Both the position numbers and the translations under genes were made by a program. The notes under the pieces were generated by a model. The model worked only from the letters and a program-made list of their open reading frames with translations, made no database searches and had not been told where the DNA came from. Positions 1 through 7,735 of a DNA stretch of 60,421 bases are shown here, piece by piece. Source of the DNA: Spirulina sp. CS-785/01 (lineage in GTDB: Bacteria; Cyanobacteriota; Cyanobacteriia; Cyanobacteriales; Spirulinaceae); contig NZ_JAQMSD010000120.1 of the NCBI RefSeq assembly GCF_028330525.1, forward strand, positions 1 to 60,421, given 5' to 3'. Positions within the stretch are counted from its first letter, which is position 1; each line of letters opens with the position of its first letter.

Positions 1-187
1 GTTCAACTTCAACCAATCCATCCTTGACTCTCAAGGACGAGTGGTGAACACCTGGGCTGACATCCTCAACCGCGCTAACTTAGGTTTCGAGGTAATGCAC
101 GAACGGAACGCTCACAACTTCCCCTTAGACTTAGCTAGCAATGAAACCACTCCTGTGGCTCTGCAAGCTCCTTCCATCAACGGGTAA
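1..187 (+). CDS. psbA: Photosystem II D1 protein, C-terminal end (partial)
   Basis: The reading frame enters at base 2 and gives the last 61 residues of D1, the reaction-centre core subunit of photosystem II in the thylakoid membrane. Recognisable are the segment ending [18 protein letters not shown] and a C-terminal tail of 16 residues starting SNETTPVAL. In the D1 family the tail after the alanine of DLA is removed by the CtpA protease so that the free alanine carboxylate can bind the manganese cluster. The His, Glu, Asp and Ala ligand residues of this region are all present. The 5' part of the gene lies outside the window. A hairpin terminator follows about 60 bases downstream. Confidence 0.97.
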   Translation, partial: FNFNQSILDSQGRVVNTWADILNRANLGFEVMHERNAHNFPLDLASNETTPVALQAPSING

Positions 188-245
188 GTTAAAGCGAACT
201 AAGATTTAGTTCTCCGCTAGATAACTAACCGCTAGATAACTAACA

Positions 246-275
246 CAACCCCCTCACCTCCGGGTGGGGGGGTTG
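246..275 (+). terminator. psbA rho-independent terminator
   Basis: A 13-base arm, CAACCCCCTCACC, is followed by a 4-base loop and GGTGGGGGGGTTG, pairing throughout with one G-U wobble. A T-rich stretch (TTGTTGTGT) follows. It sits about 60 bases after the psbA stop codon. Confidence 0.8.
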
Positions 276-307
276 TTGTTGTGTCTGCGAAGGTTTTAGG
301 CTTTCGG

Positions 308-351
308 GGAAGATGGGGGAGATGGGGAAGATGGGGGAGATGGGGGAGAAA
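308..351. repeat. Low-complexity GATGGGGGA tandem repeat
   Basis: About five imperfect copies of a 9-base purine-rich unit (GATGGGGGA / GATGGGGAA) lie between psbA and the convergent GTPase gene. A shorter copy occurs near 42146-42176. I see no coding potential. Confidence 0.7.
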
Positions 352-400
352 AAAGAAACAACTGTTCCCTGTTCCCTTGTTCACAAACAACCAACAACAA

Positions 401-2299
401 CTAACTAACTTGTTCTAAATAATCATGATATTTTTGGCGTAATTGCTCGATTGATAAATCCTGAGTCCAATATTCCACCAAACTATGACCAAACGCCCAC
501 GCATTTTGATCGGGAGTGGCAGGGTTTTCTAGGAGTAACGGCCAGAGACTGAGTAAATTAAATTTGCCAATATTATGATCGTCACTCAACAGGGAAAAGA
601 GGTCATAGGTCATTTGTAATTTACCGATGACGATGGGTAATTGTTCTACGGGGATTTGTTCTGCGAGGAGATAGGCCAAGGTGGGTTGTCCGGTGGTGAG
701 GGTGGAGATAAATTGCAGGACGGGACTTTTTAAGAGGGAGGTGAGTCCTTGGGTGGTGGACATTTGGAAGGTATAGCGATCGATAATTTTGGCCGCGGCA
801 TGGGTGCGAGTTTCCCGATCGCGCAAAAACCGTGCTAATCGAGATTGTTTTGCGGGTTCAAGGGTTTCTAACAGCGTCAGCGAGAGGATGTCCGCGTTCC
901 AAGGTTGGCGGTTTTCGTTGGGTTTGCGGGTGACGAGGGGTAAGATTAAGTTGCAATATTGTTCTAATTGTTCAGCCCGGTATTGGGTAGCCTCGCGGAT
1001 TGCTTTTTCTTTGGGGCGAGTGCCTTGTTTCCAGTCGTAGGGGGGTTGCCATTCCCGGACGGGCCGCAGACGGTCCACTTGGGTGACAATGGCGATCGCA
1101 GGTAAATCCGCCACTTCCTCCGTAAAATCCGCCAAAAACTCCATATCCATCTGTAAAGCCGGATCAAGGGCCGGTGTCACCAGTAGTAATAAATCGGCAT
1201 TTTGGGCATAATCTAAGACCAATTCCCGTAAATCCTCCCGATTCACCTGTTCATAACCCGGAGTATCCCACAGGGTGAGAGACTCGCCAGTGGGGGATTG
1301 CCAGTGATAATTTTGGATGCGATCGGTACTGGGTAACACATCCACTTCCGCTAAATCGGCTTGAAAGAGGGTATTAATGAGACTACTTTTCCCGGCCCCC
1401 GTTCGCCCCACCAACAGCAAATTAACGGGTTTTTCCTCAATTTTCTCTGCGGGTTCGGCATTTTCGAGAATCTCCCGCAGGGTTTGGGTTTTGGCTTGGG
1501 GTAAGGCTGACTGAGACACCTCAAAGGTAGAAGCGGGCAGAGTATCGCCACTATATAACTTAGCTGCTTGGCCGCAGAGATTCCGTAAAGCAGCTTCTCG
1601 CAGCATTTGGTTAAGGTTGCCGAGGAGTTGTTCCGTTGCGCGATCGTTACTAGGTTTACTCGCCAATCTAGCGGCTGCTGCTGCGGGATTAATAAACCAC
1701 TGCGCCCAATTCCAAACCTGCCAAAGTTTGCGGGCCGAGGGTTCAAGTTTTTGGTAGGTTTTATAGGCTTGATACCCTTGGCCAACGGTAACTTGTCCTA
1801 AAACAGGCGAAAGCTGCTGCATCCAGCGATCCATATCATCCACCGTCCCCCGAATTAACGCATAGGCTTGGGGGATGTAGATATTGAGGAGGGGGTATTC
1901 GACTTCCGGGTGATAGGTATTGGCCACCGCCAACACCACCTCTTGGCCTCGTTGCCAAAAGGTTTGCCAGTCCTCCCAAATGGGGGGATCATGGCGAGAA
2001 TCTTCAATAATTTTATTGAGGCGAGTGGTAATCGTTTCGGTAGCCTCATCGTCTCCGGTGGGGGTAGTGGTAGCCAAATCTTGGTTGACTTGGGTGATCA
2101 CATCTTCAATTTGGGCAACCGCCGGTTTTGTCCATCTCACCAGCAACCACCGCCAAGCCGCCAAGAGGAGGACAAATATCCCCCATATCCAGTTAATCCC
2201 CCAAGTATGGATTTGCAGTCCTGCTGCCACAAGGAGGAAGACGACAAGGAGTATGATGGGAGTTGCAAGGATAACCAGTTGCCAAGATTTTAAACGCAT
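401..2299 (-). CDS. Membrane-anchored Era/HSR1-like GTPase
   Basis: This 632-residue protein has two predicted N-terminal membrane helices (about residues 8-30 and 35-55), a long helical linker and a P-loop GTPase domain. The G1 motif GRTGAGKSS is at 298-306, the G3 motif DTPG at 345-348, and TQVD at 406-409 fills the G4 (NKxD) position. The C-terminal 200 residues are helical and unassigned. The architecture resembles the YeeP/DUF697-type membrane GTPases of cyanobacteria, whose cellular role is not established. It is followed on the same strand, further downstream of psbA, by no other gene; the CHAT gene lies upstream about 90 bases away. The ATG at 2297-2299 has no clear ribosome-binding site. 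Confidence 0.75.
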   Translation of the reverse strand: MRLKSWQLVILATPIILLVVFLLVAAGLQIHTWGINWIWGIFVLLLAAWRWLLVRWTKPAVAQIEDVITQVNQDLATTTPTGDDEATETITTRLNKIIEDSRHDPPIWEDWQTFWQRGQEVVLAVANTYHPEVEYPLLNIYIPQAYALIRGTVDDMDRWMQQLSPVLGQVTVGQGYQAYKTYQKLEPSARKLWQVWNWAQWFINPAAAAARLASKPSNDRATEQLLGNLNQMLREAALRNLCGQAAKLYSGDTLPASTFEVSQSALPQAKTQTLREILENAEPAEKIEEKPVNLLLVGRTGAGKSSLINTLFQADLAEVDVLPSTDRIQNYHWQSPTGESLTLWDTPGYEQVNREDLRELVLDYAQNADLLLLVTPALDPALQMDMEFLADFTEEVADLPAIAIVTQVDRLRPVREWQPPYDWKQGTRPKEKAIREATQYRAEQLEQYCNLILPLVTRKPNENRQPWNADILSLTLLETLEPAKQSRLARFLRDRETRTHAAAKIIDRYTFQMSTTQGLTSLLKSPVLQFISTLTTGQPTLAYLLAEQIPVEQLPIVIGKLQMTYDLFSLLSDDHNIGKFNLLSLWPLLLENPATPDQNAWAFGHSLVEYWTQDLSIEQLRQKYHDYLEQVS

Positions 2300-2390
2300 A
2301 GGTTTGAGGGAGTGAGAGTTTGGTTCTATTTTGACTCAATTTGGGAAGACCGTACGGTTAAGGAACAAAAGAAACCCGGTTTCTCCCTCC

Positions 2391-4586
2391 TCACCGTTTC
2401 CCCATCACCGTAAACCCCGCCCAATGTTTCGGTTCAGGATGTTCTTCTTTAATCCTCAGCATCGCCTCTCGCATCGCCTGAGCCTTATTCTGTCCATTTT
2501 GCAAATTTTCATAAAACATCGTCATTAAATCGGCTGTAGGGGCATCTGGCACATCCCAGAGGGACATGACCACCGTGGGTACACCTGCGTTAATGAAAGC
2601 GCGAGATAACCCCACAATGCCATCACTGGTGACTCGTCCCAGTCCCGTCTTACAGGCACTTAGGACAACCAGATCAGCGTTAAGCTGCATCTCGTAGATT
2701 TCTTGGGCGGTGAGGAGTCCGTCGTTGGCGGTGTTGAAGGGGTCTTGGGGGTCGTAGTTGGGGTCAGAGGCGAGGGCAACTGCTCCTAAATTATAACGGG
2801 TAATCCCTCGGAAACCATCTAGGAGGCCGTGGGTGGCGAAATGGAGGAGTTTCGCTTGGGGCATTTTTTCCGTGATGGCGGTTTCGTTGGCCGCATCTCG
2901 GAGGAGGGGAGACGTTTGCAGCAGTTGGGCGATGGTTTCCGCTTCCCGTTGACTGTGGGGGAGGGGGTCGAGGCTTTTAACTCGTCGGGCAATAAGATCG
3001 TAATAGTCCGGCATGACGGGGTTGCCGACGATGAGGGCGTTTTCCCCTTGGAGGGTGGCGAATGTTCCGGTTTTCTGTTGGTGGGTGGCCTCTAAGAGTT
3101 GGATGGAAGGGGCGGTGGAGAGCGTGTGATGGTCGATGAGGTAGTCCCCAGAGGGGGTGATGAGGGCAGGGAAGGGGACAAAAAAGAGGTCTTCGTCTGG
3201 AATAAAGATTACAGCGTCGTTGGCGGTGTTGGGGAGGAGGTCGGCTATCGGTTCAATGAGCAGGTTATGGAGTTTTTGCAGGGACTCTTTATCCCGTTGA
3301 CCGAAACTCTCTCCAAAAATATCCAAACGGCCTCGCGTTTGTCCACTGGCGGCGGCGTGGCTTTGGTTGACCAGTTGACCCAAGGGGGTTTGGGGGCTTT
3401 GGTTGTGGGCGGTTGCGCTGCGACTGGCGGTAATTTGACGGTTTTGGCTGAGGGTGAGGAAAAGTCCGGAGAAACTGGTGAGGGTGAGGAGTCCGGTAAG
3501 GGTAATGAAGCGTCGGGAGGGGCGGTTTTTGGGGTCAACATAGAAGGCATAAGCGAAAGTCATGCCACTGACTACGAGGGTGGGAAGCAGGAGAATGATG
3601 AGGAAGACGCGGTAGGGCTTGTCCCAAAGGAATTTCAGGTCAGTGGAACGAAAGGTGATTGTGCCGTCGGGTTGGATAACCCAGATGTAGAGTTCTGATT
3701 CTTTGTATTGTTCTCTCCCTTCCAGTTGGAAGTCATCGTACATCACTTTATATTCAACCACGGTGGCGTTTTGTTCTTTGGCCACTTGTTTTAAGTCTGC
3801 AACGGTGGGGAGTTTGTAGGTGATGTTCTGTTTTTGGCTGAGTTGTTCCATGAGGGAGCGAGTTCGCCCCCATTCGGATACGGCTAAGGCTTCTTCAGGT
3901 TGGTTGAGGGCAATAAGGGTTTGTTGTAATAGGCGATAGGTTACAGCTTGGGTTTCAAAAATGCTGATTCTTTGTGTATCGGGTAAGCCTTCTCGTAGTT
4001 TTTCTCGTAGTTGGATTCCTTGGCGGAGGACTGATTCCGCTTGCTTGGGTTTATTCGATTTTAGGTAAGCTAGTCCTAAATTGTTTAAAGAAGCGGCTTC
4101 ACCCCCTCTGTCCCCAATTTGGCGTTTAATTTCCAGTGATTGCTCATAGAAGGCGATCGCCTGTTGGTACTCTCCCAAGGATCGGTAAGCCAAGCCTAAA
4201 TTGCCTAAAGAAGCAGCTTCACCCTGTCTGTCCCCAATTTGGCGTGCAATTTCCAGTGATTGCTCATAGAAGGCGATCGCCTGTTGGTACTCTCCCAAGG
4301 AATCGTAAGCATTGCCTAAATTGTTTAAAGAATTAGCTTCACCCTGTCTGTCCCCAATTTGGCGTTTAATTTCCAGTGATTGCTCATAGAAGGCGATCGC
4401 CTCTTGGTACTCTCCCAAGGATCGGTAAACATTGCCTAAATTGCCTAAAGAACTAGCTTCACCCTCCTCGTCCCCAATTTGGCGTTTAATTTCCAGTGAT
4501 TGCTCATAGAAGGCGATCGCCCGTTGGTACTCTCCCAAGGATCGGTAAACACTGCCTAAATTGGTTAAAGAATCAGCTTCACCCAC
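2391..4586 (-). CDS. TPR-CHAT protease, C-terminal part after an in-frame stop
   Basis: This 731-codon frame continues the frame of 4662-5075 after a single TAA at 4662-4664. It holds four 40-residue TPR units of the kinesin-light-chain type (residues 1-190), a linker, and a CHAT caspase-like domain. The His-Cys dyad is intact: His586 in FATHG and Cys645 in LSACKTG. Residues about 325-350 and 360-380 form two hydrophobic helices between the strand ending DLKFLW and the SPQTPLG segment, where I expect no membrane helices in related cyanobacterial CHAT proteins. A GTG at 4584-4586 could start translation, but it has no good ribosome site. It could be the 3' part of a pseudogene, a stop read-through product or a separately started protein. 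Confidence 0.75.
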   Translation of the reverse strand: MGEADSLTNLGSVYRSLGEYQRAIAFYEQSLEIKRQIGDEEGEASSLGNLGNVYRSLGEYQEAIAFYEQSLEIKRQIGDRQGEANSLNNLGNAYDSLGEYQQAIAFYEQSLEIARQIGDRQGEAASLGNLGLAYRSLGEYQQAIAFYEQSLEIKRQIGDRGGEAASLNNLGLAYLKSNKPKQAESVLRQGIQLREKLREGLPDTQRISIFETQAVTYRLLQQTLIALNQPEEALAVSEWGRTRSLMEQLSQKQNITYKLPTVADLKQVAKEQNATVVEYKVMYDDFQLEGREQYKESELYIWVIQPDGTITFRSTDLKFLWDKPYRVFLIILLLPTLVVSGMTFAYAFYVDPKNRPSRRFITLTGLLTLTSFSGLFLTLSQNRQITASRSATAHNQSPQTPLGQLVNQSHAAASGQTRGRLDIFGESFGQRDKESLQKLHNLLIEPIADLLPNTANDAVIFIPDEDLFFVPFPALITPSGDYLIDHHTLSTAPSIQLLEATHQQKTGTFATLQGENALIVGNPVMPDYYDLIARRVKSLDPLPHSQREAETIAQLLQTSPLLRDAANETAITEKMPQAKLLHFATHGLLDGFRGITRYNLGAVALASDPNYDPQDPFNTANDGLLTAQEIYEMQLNADLVVLSACKTGLGRVTSDGIVGLSRAFINAGVPTVVMSLWDVPDAPTADLMTMFYENLQNGQNKAQAMREAMLRIKEEHPEPKHWAGFTVMGKR

Positions 4587-4860
4587 TGTGTCCCATATGT
4601 CTATGTCCCTAATTTGGCGTTTAATTTCCAGTGATTGCTCATAGAAGGCGATCGCCTGTTGTTACTCTCCCAAGGAATTGTAAACATTGCCTAAACCCAT
4701 TAAAGAACCAGCTTCACCCTGTCTGTCCCCAATTTGGCGTTGAATTTCCAGTGATTGCTCATAGAAGGCGATCGCCTGTTGGTACTCTCCCAAGGATCGG
4801 TAAACACCGCCTAAACCGTTTAAAGAATCAGCTACTCCCCCTCTGTCCCCAATCCTTCCA
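4081..4860 (-). repeat. 120-bp tandem repeats encoding TPR units, one HIP1 site each
   Basis: The DNA repeats with an exact 120-base period, broken once by a 15-base in-frame insertion near 4590-4610. Each unit carries the octamer GCGATCGC, read as part of the AIAF codons. About six near-identical units are present. Confidence 0.85.
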
Positions 4861-5075
4861 TAAATCTCCAATGCACGTTCCCAAGACTGCAACGCCTCCC
4901 GAAACTGACCGCCGTCATACTCCAATATCCCCCGGTGAAATAACCAATCCGCCTCCACCTTCTCTGCGGCCTCACCCTGCGCCAATAAAACCATTTCCCC
5001 CCGCACAGGAGACCCCACTTCACCCCCCATCATCCCCAACAACACCGCCAAACCCACAATCGCCAAACGTTTCAT
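4662..5075 (-). pseudogene. TPR-CHAT gene, N-terminal part ending at a premature stop
   Basis: This part encodes a signal peptide (MKRLAIVGLAVLLGMMGG at the N-terminus), a short linker and about three TPR units, then stops at TAA (4662-4664). In every neighbouring 120-base repeat the same codon is TAC (Tyr of LGEYQ), so the stop is a one-base change. Downstream codons stay in frame with 2391-4586. The ATG at 5073-5075 is preferred over the longer open frame up to 5264 because the signal peptide starts there. An AAGGAGG sequence lies about 19 bases upstream, rather far. The two parts together make a typical exported TPR-CHAT protein of about 895 codons. Confidence 0.75.
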
Positions 5076-5188
5076 CGCCCTGCTGGTAAACCGTCCTCCT
5101 TCCAATATAGCGCATTCCTCAAAGAGTGTAGAAACACCAACCCTAAAAAAATCAAAAATCCATCCCTCCAAAAACCGTTCTACCGTAG

Positions 5189-5215
5189 GTTGGGTTAGCG
5201 ACAGCGTAACCCAAC
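5189..5215. repeat. Perfect 9-bp inverted repeat between mazF and the CHAT gene
   Basis: GTTGGGTTA and TAACCCAAC flank a 9-base loop (GCGACAGCG). It lies just past the mazF stop codon. No U-run follows on either strand, so it is more likely a dispersed palindromic repeat than a classic terminator. Confidence 0.6.
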
Positions 5216-5232
5216 AAAACCAAACAAACGGA

Positions 5233-5571
5233 TTAAAGGTATAAAACTGTTCGGAGTCCTTCATCTACTTCCTCTTGTAAATCTTCAGATAATGACCCGA
5301 CATACTCCACCAAAAAACTCTTATCAATCGTCAAAATTTGCGAAACATTAATCACAGAGTTCTTAGATAAACCAGAGACCTTACGCGGCAACAAGACATT
5401 ACCCGGTGCTTCTGCTAATGACGTATTAGACGTAATGACAACCACAATAACTGTACTAATACGACTTTGATTAAACGTATCATCCTGAACAATCAAAACT
5501 GGACGACGATAACCCGGCGATGAACCCACGGGATCAGGTAAATTTGCCCACCAAATCTCTCCTCGATACAT
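5233..5571 (-). CDS. mazF: MazF/PemK-type toxin endoribonuclease
   Basis: The 112-residue product begins MYRGEIWWANLPDPVGSS and contains RRPVLIVQDD and the VVITSN segment, the conserved core of the MazF/PemK/CcdB fold that cleaves mRNA at short sites. The preferred start is the ATG at 5569-5571, whose A and T are shared with the antitoxin stop (TAATG), indicating translational coupling. An upstream TTG at 5575-5577 would add two residues. The partner antitoxin is directly upstream. The cut site cannot be predicted from sequence. Confidence 0.88.
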   Translation of the reverse strand: MYRGEIWWANLPDPVGSSPGYRRPVLIVQDDTFNQSRISTVIVVVITSNTSLAEAPGNVLLPRKVSGLSKNSVINVSQILTIDKSFLVEYVGSLSEDLQEEVDEGLRTVLYL

Positions 5572-5807
5572 TACCAATCCTCATGGGGGAGAGACATAAA
5601 CTGCATTTTCGCCATCACTGGATCGACTTCAGACGAGGCTTGAGTATAAACATGATTGAGTTGATTGAGCATCGGGGAACGATTATATTTTTCTAAATAG
5701 ACTTGCAGAGCTTTCGTATAAAGTTCACTACGCGATAACCCCAACTGTTCCGCTAACGCCTCCGCTTCTGCAAACACCGAATCAGGTAAAGAAATGGCAG
5801 TTTTCAT
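5571..5807 (-). CDS. Ribbon-helix-helix antitoxin of the MazF pair
   Basis: This 78-residue protein starts with KTAISLPDSVFAEAEALA, a ribbon-helix-helix DNA-binding N-terminus (strand followed by two helices, with LGLSRSELYTKAL). The C-terminal half is short and probably disordered until it binds toxin. Its stop overlaps the toxin ATG by one base. As in other such modules, it should bind the toxin and repress the operon promoter upstream of 5807. Confidence 0.85.
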   Translation of the reverse strand: MKTAISLPDSVFAEAEALAEQLGLSRSELYTKALQVYLEKYNRSPMLNQLNHVYTQASSEVDPVMAKMQFMSLPHEDW

Positions 5808-5882
5808 ACTTCAATGACCCATAGCTCCCGTTATTTATCCTTTAATTGTACCCATAAAAACCAACGCTTTGAACCCAAAGAC

Positions 5883-6392
5883 CTAATCCTGCTCAATCAC
5901 CGTTAACTCTAACCGAGTCCCATCATCCCCTTCACCATCAACCCTTAACTCCTGCACCGCATACTCACTAAAACTAGACTCCGGTTCAATTTGAAAAGCA
6001 TCTTCCTCAATTATCGCCTTTTGGGAATCTTCCACCTGAAACCCCGTCACAGGTTGAACAATCCAAGTTTCATCCCCCTCTCGAATAATAGGAGACCCCC
6101 CTCCTTCTGGAATATCCTCCTGTACAAACTGAACCATCTCCACCGCATCCACAGGAAAAGACTCCGATTCCCCGTTATACTCAAACGTAAACTCCTCTGC
6201 CGTCACCCCCGTTAAATAGCGTCCGTTGAGCATTTCCCCATCCGCTAATTCCACCATCACCGCAGACAGTCGCACCTCCACCGATGAAACCTCCCCCTCA
6301 GACATAACTCGCTCCGAGGGAGGAGTTTGGCAACTACTCACTCCCAAGAGGAGAAGGGAGGAAAGGAGAAAAGACGAGAATTTAGTTTTCAT
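5883..6392 (-). CDS. Small lipoprotein of unknown function
   Basis: The protein starts MKTKFSSFLLSSLLLLGVSSC, a lipoprotein signal with lipobox GVSSC, so the mature protein should be lipid-anchored at cysteine. The remaining 145 residues are acidic and contain predicted beta strands (LNGRYLTGVTAEEFTFEYNG). I do not recognise a family. The ATG at 6390-6392 is chosen; a GTG one codon earlier is possible. Confidence 0.7.
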   Translation of the reverse strand: MKTKFSSFLLSSLLLLGVSSCQTPPSERVMSEGEVSSVEVRLSAVMVELADGEMLNGRYLTGVTAEEFTFEYNGESESFPVDAVEMVQFVQEDIPEGGGSPIIREGDETWIVQPVTGFQVEDSQKAIIEEDAFQIEPESSFSEYAVQELRVDGEGDDGTRLELTVIEQD

Positions 6393-6500
6393 CACACATA
6401 AGAGGCGACACCTTATAACATTTTAACATCGAGTTCAGAGCGCAACCCTGCCCCCCACAGGAGAGAGCCAACCTAGATAGCTGAACCGAAAAATACGACT

Positions 6501-7463
6501 ATGAACAACCCAAAAACACCCAATTTATTCCAAAAATTTGCCGGACTCCTCACCCTTCTGGGGGGTGGATTATATTTCACAGGTTGGATTTATCGTTGGT
6601 CGTATTTTAGCTTCTTTCAACTAGAAATTACCACCCTAGACTTCCCCCATCAATCCTTTCTCTTTGTCCCCTTACAAGTTTTCTTTGGTAGTTTCGCAAG
6701 TTGGTTCAGTATCCTCCAAACCCTGTCTTCTATCCTACTGTTTATCCTCGTCATTTATGTAGGCATTCCCACCAGTCTCTGGCTACTCAAACAAACGAGT
6801 CGATGGATTGTAACAGGTTTAAACCGTTTAAAAATAGTCTCTCTCAATCAATATAAAAAACTGAGAAAAACTAATTCCTCTATTTCCCAAGATTCTGCAA
6901 AACCATTGCTTTTAAAACTCCAACGTTTCAGCTACTTTATCTTAAATAAAATCCTCAATCAAATCAACTTAAAACCCATCGACTATAAAACCAGTCTTTG
7001 GGATGAAATCATTATTATTTTGTGGATACTACTATTATTATTTTTCCTCGCACGTCATCAAGGGATCAGTGATGCAAGGAGAGATGCAGGAGTCAACTCC
7101 AAATTACCCAGTATCACCTTAATTACCCCTGATGATACCTTAGCCTTTGGCAACACCCCAGACAACCCCCAAACCTTAGAGGGATTTCAAATTATTGGGG
7201 ATATAAAACGCTATAGAAATATACAAAATACCCCAATCAATGATCCTGATGCGGCTAGAGTATGGCGATTATTACTCGATCATGAAGGGTTTTTCTATTT
7301 ATTTAAAAGTTTACCGAAAGATGCCAGTTTAGAACAACGTCCCATTGTGTTAGTTATTCAAGGGAGTTTAAACGGAAATCAATTGGTCATTCTCAGTCCT
7401 TCTCCCGTGGAAGCTGAGAAAGCGCAGTCGGAAGAAAATAATGAACAGTTTTCAGACGAATAA
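6501..7463 (+). CDS. Integral membrane protein of unknown function
   Basis: The 320-residue product has four hydrophobic segments: near residues 12-30, 50-68, 75-98 and 170-185. Between the third and fourth is a basic region of about 70 residues, and a soluble C-terminal domain of about 130 residues follows. I recognise no catalytic motif or family. It stands alone, divergent from the lipoprotein gene about 110 bases away, and is AT-rich compared with many neighbours. Confidence 0.7.
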   Translation: MNNPKTPNLFQKFAGLLTLLGGGLYFTGWIYRWSYFSFFQLEITTLDFPHQSFLFVPLQVFFGSFASWFSILQTLSSILLFILVIYVGIPTSLWLLKQTSRWIVTGLNRLKIVSLNQYKKLRKTNSSISQDSAKPLLLKLQRFSYFILNKILNQINLKPIDYKTSLWDEIIIILWILLLLFFLARHQGISDARRDAGVNSKLPSITLITPDDTLAFGNTPDNPQTLEGFQIIGDIKRYRNIQNTPINDPDAARVWRLLLDHEGFFYLFKSLPKDASLEQRPIVLVIQGSLNGNQLVILSPSPVEAEKAQSEENNEQFSDE

Positions 7464-7472
7464 AACAACGAT

Positions 7473-7675
7473 TTTCTCCCCCCACAAAACCCTAGCAAAA
7501 GCTAAGAAACCAGGTTTCTATGGGGGTGGAATGGTTACACAGTCCAGTTAAGACAGAAACCCAGTTTCTCCCCCCGCAAAACCCTAGTAAAAGCCAAGAA
7601 ACCGGGTTTCTATGGGGGTGGAATGGTTACACAGTCCAGTTAAGACAGAAACCCAGTTTCTCCCTCCGCAAAACC
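7473..7675. repeat. 92-bp tandem duplication with GAAACC palindromes
   Basis: Two full copies (from 7473 and from 7565) and the start of a third (from 7657) repeat with a 92-base period. Each copy carries two palindromes, AGAAACC(A/G)GGTTTCT and AGAAACCCAGTTTCT. It fills the 270-base gap between the membrane protein and the GH13 gene. Confidence 0.9.
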
Positions 7676-7735
7676 GACGACTGATCACCCCCAGTTTAAG
7701 GCCAGGTGTAGAAACCATTACACCCAACCCAGTCC

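Noticed and set aside
3099-3698. 199-residue plus-strand frame opposite the CHAT gene
   Set aside because: Antisense shadow of a well-supported coding region; the Gly/Val/Glu-rich product is typical of such shadows.
4631-5089. Plus-strand frames with repeated HRRRSPVGTLPR
   Set aside because: They are reverse-strand readings of the TPR-coding 120-bp repeats.
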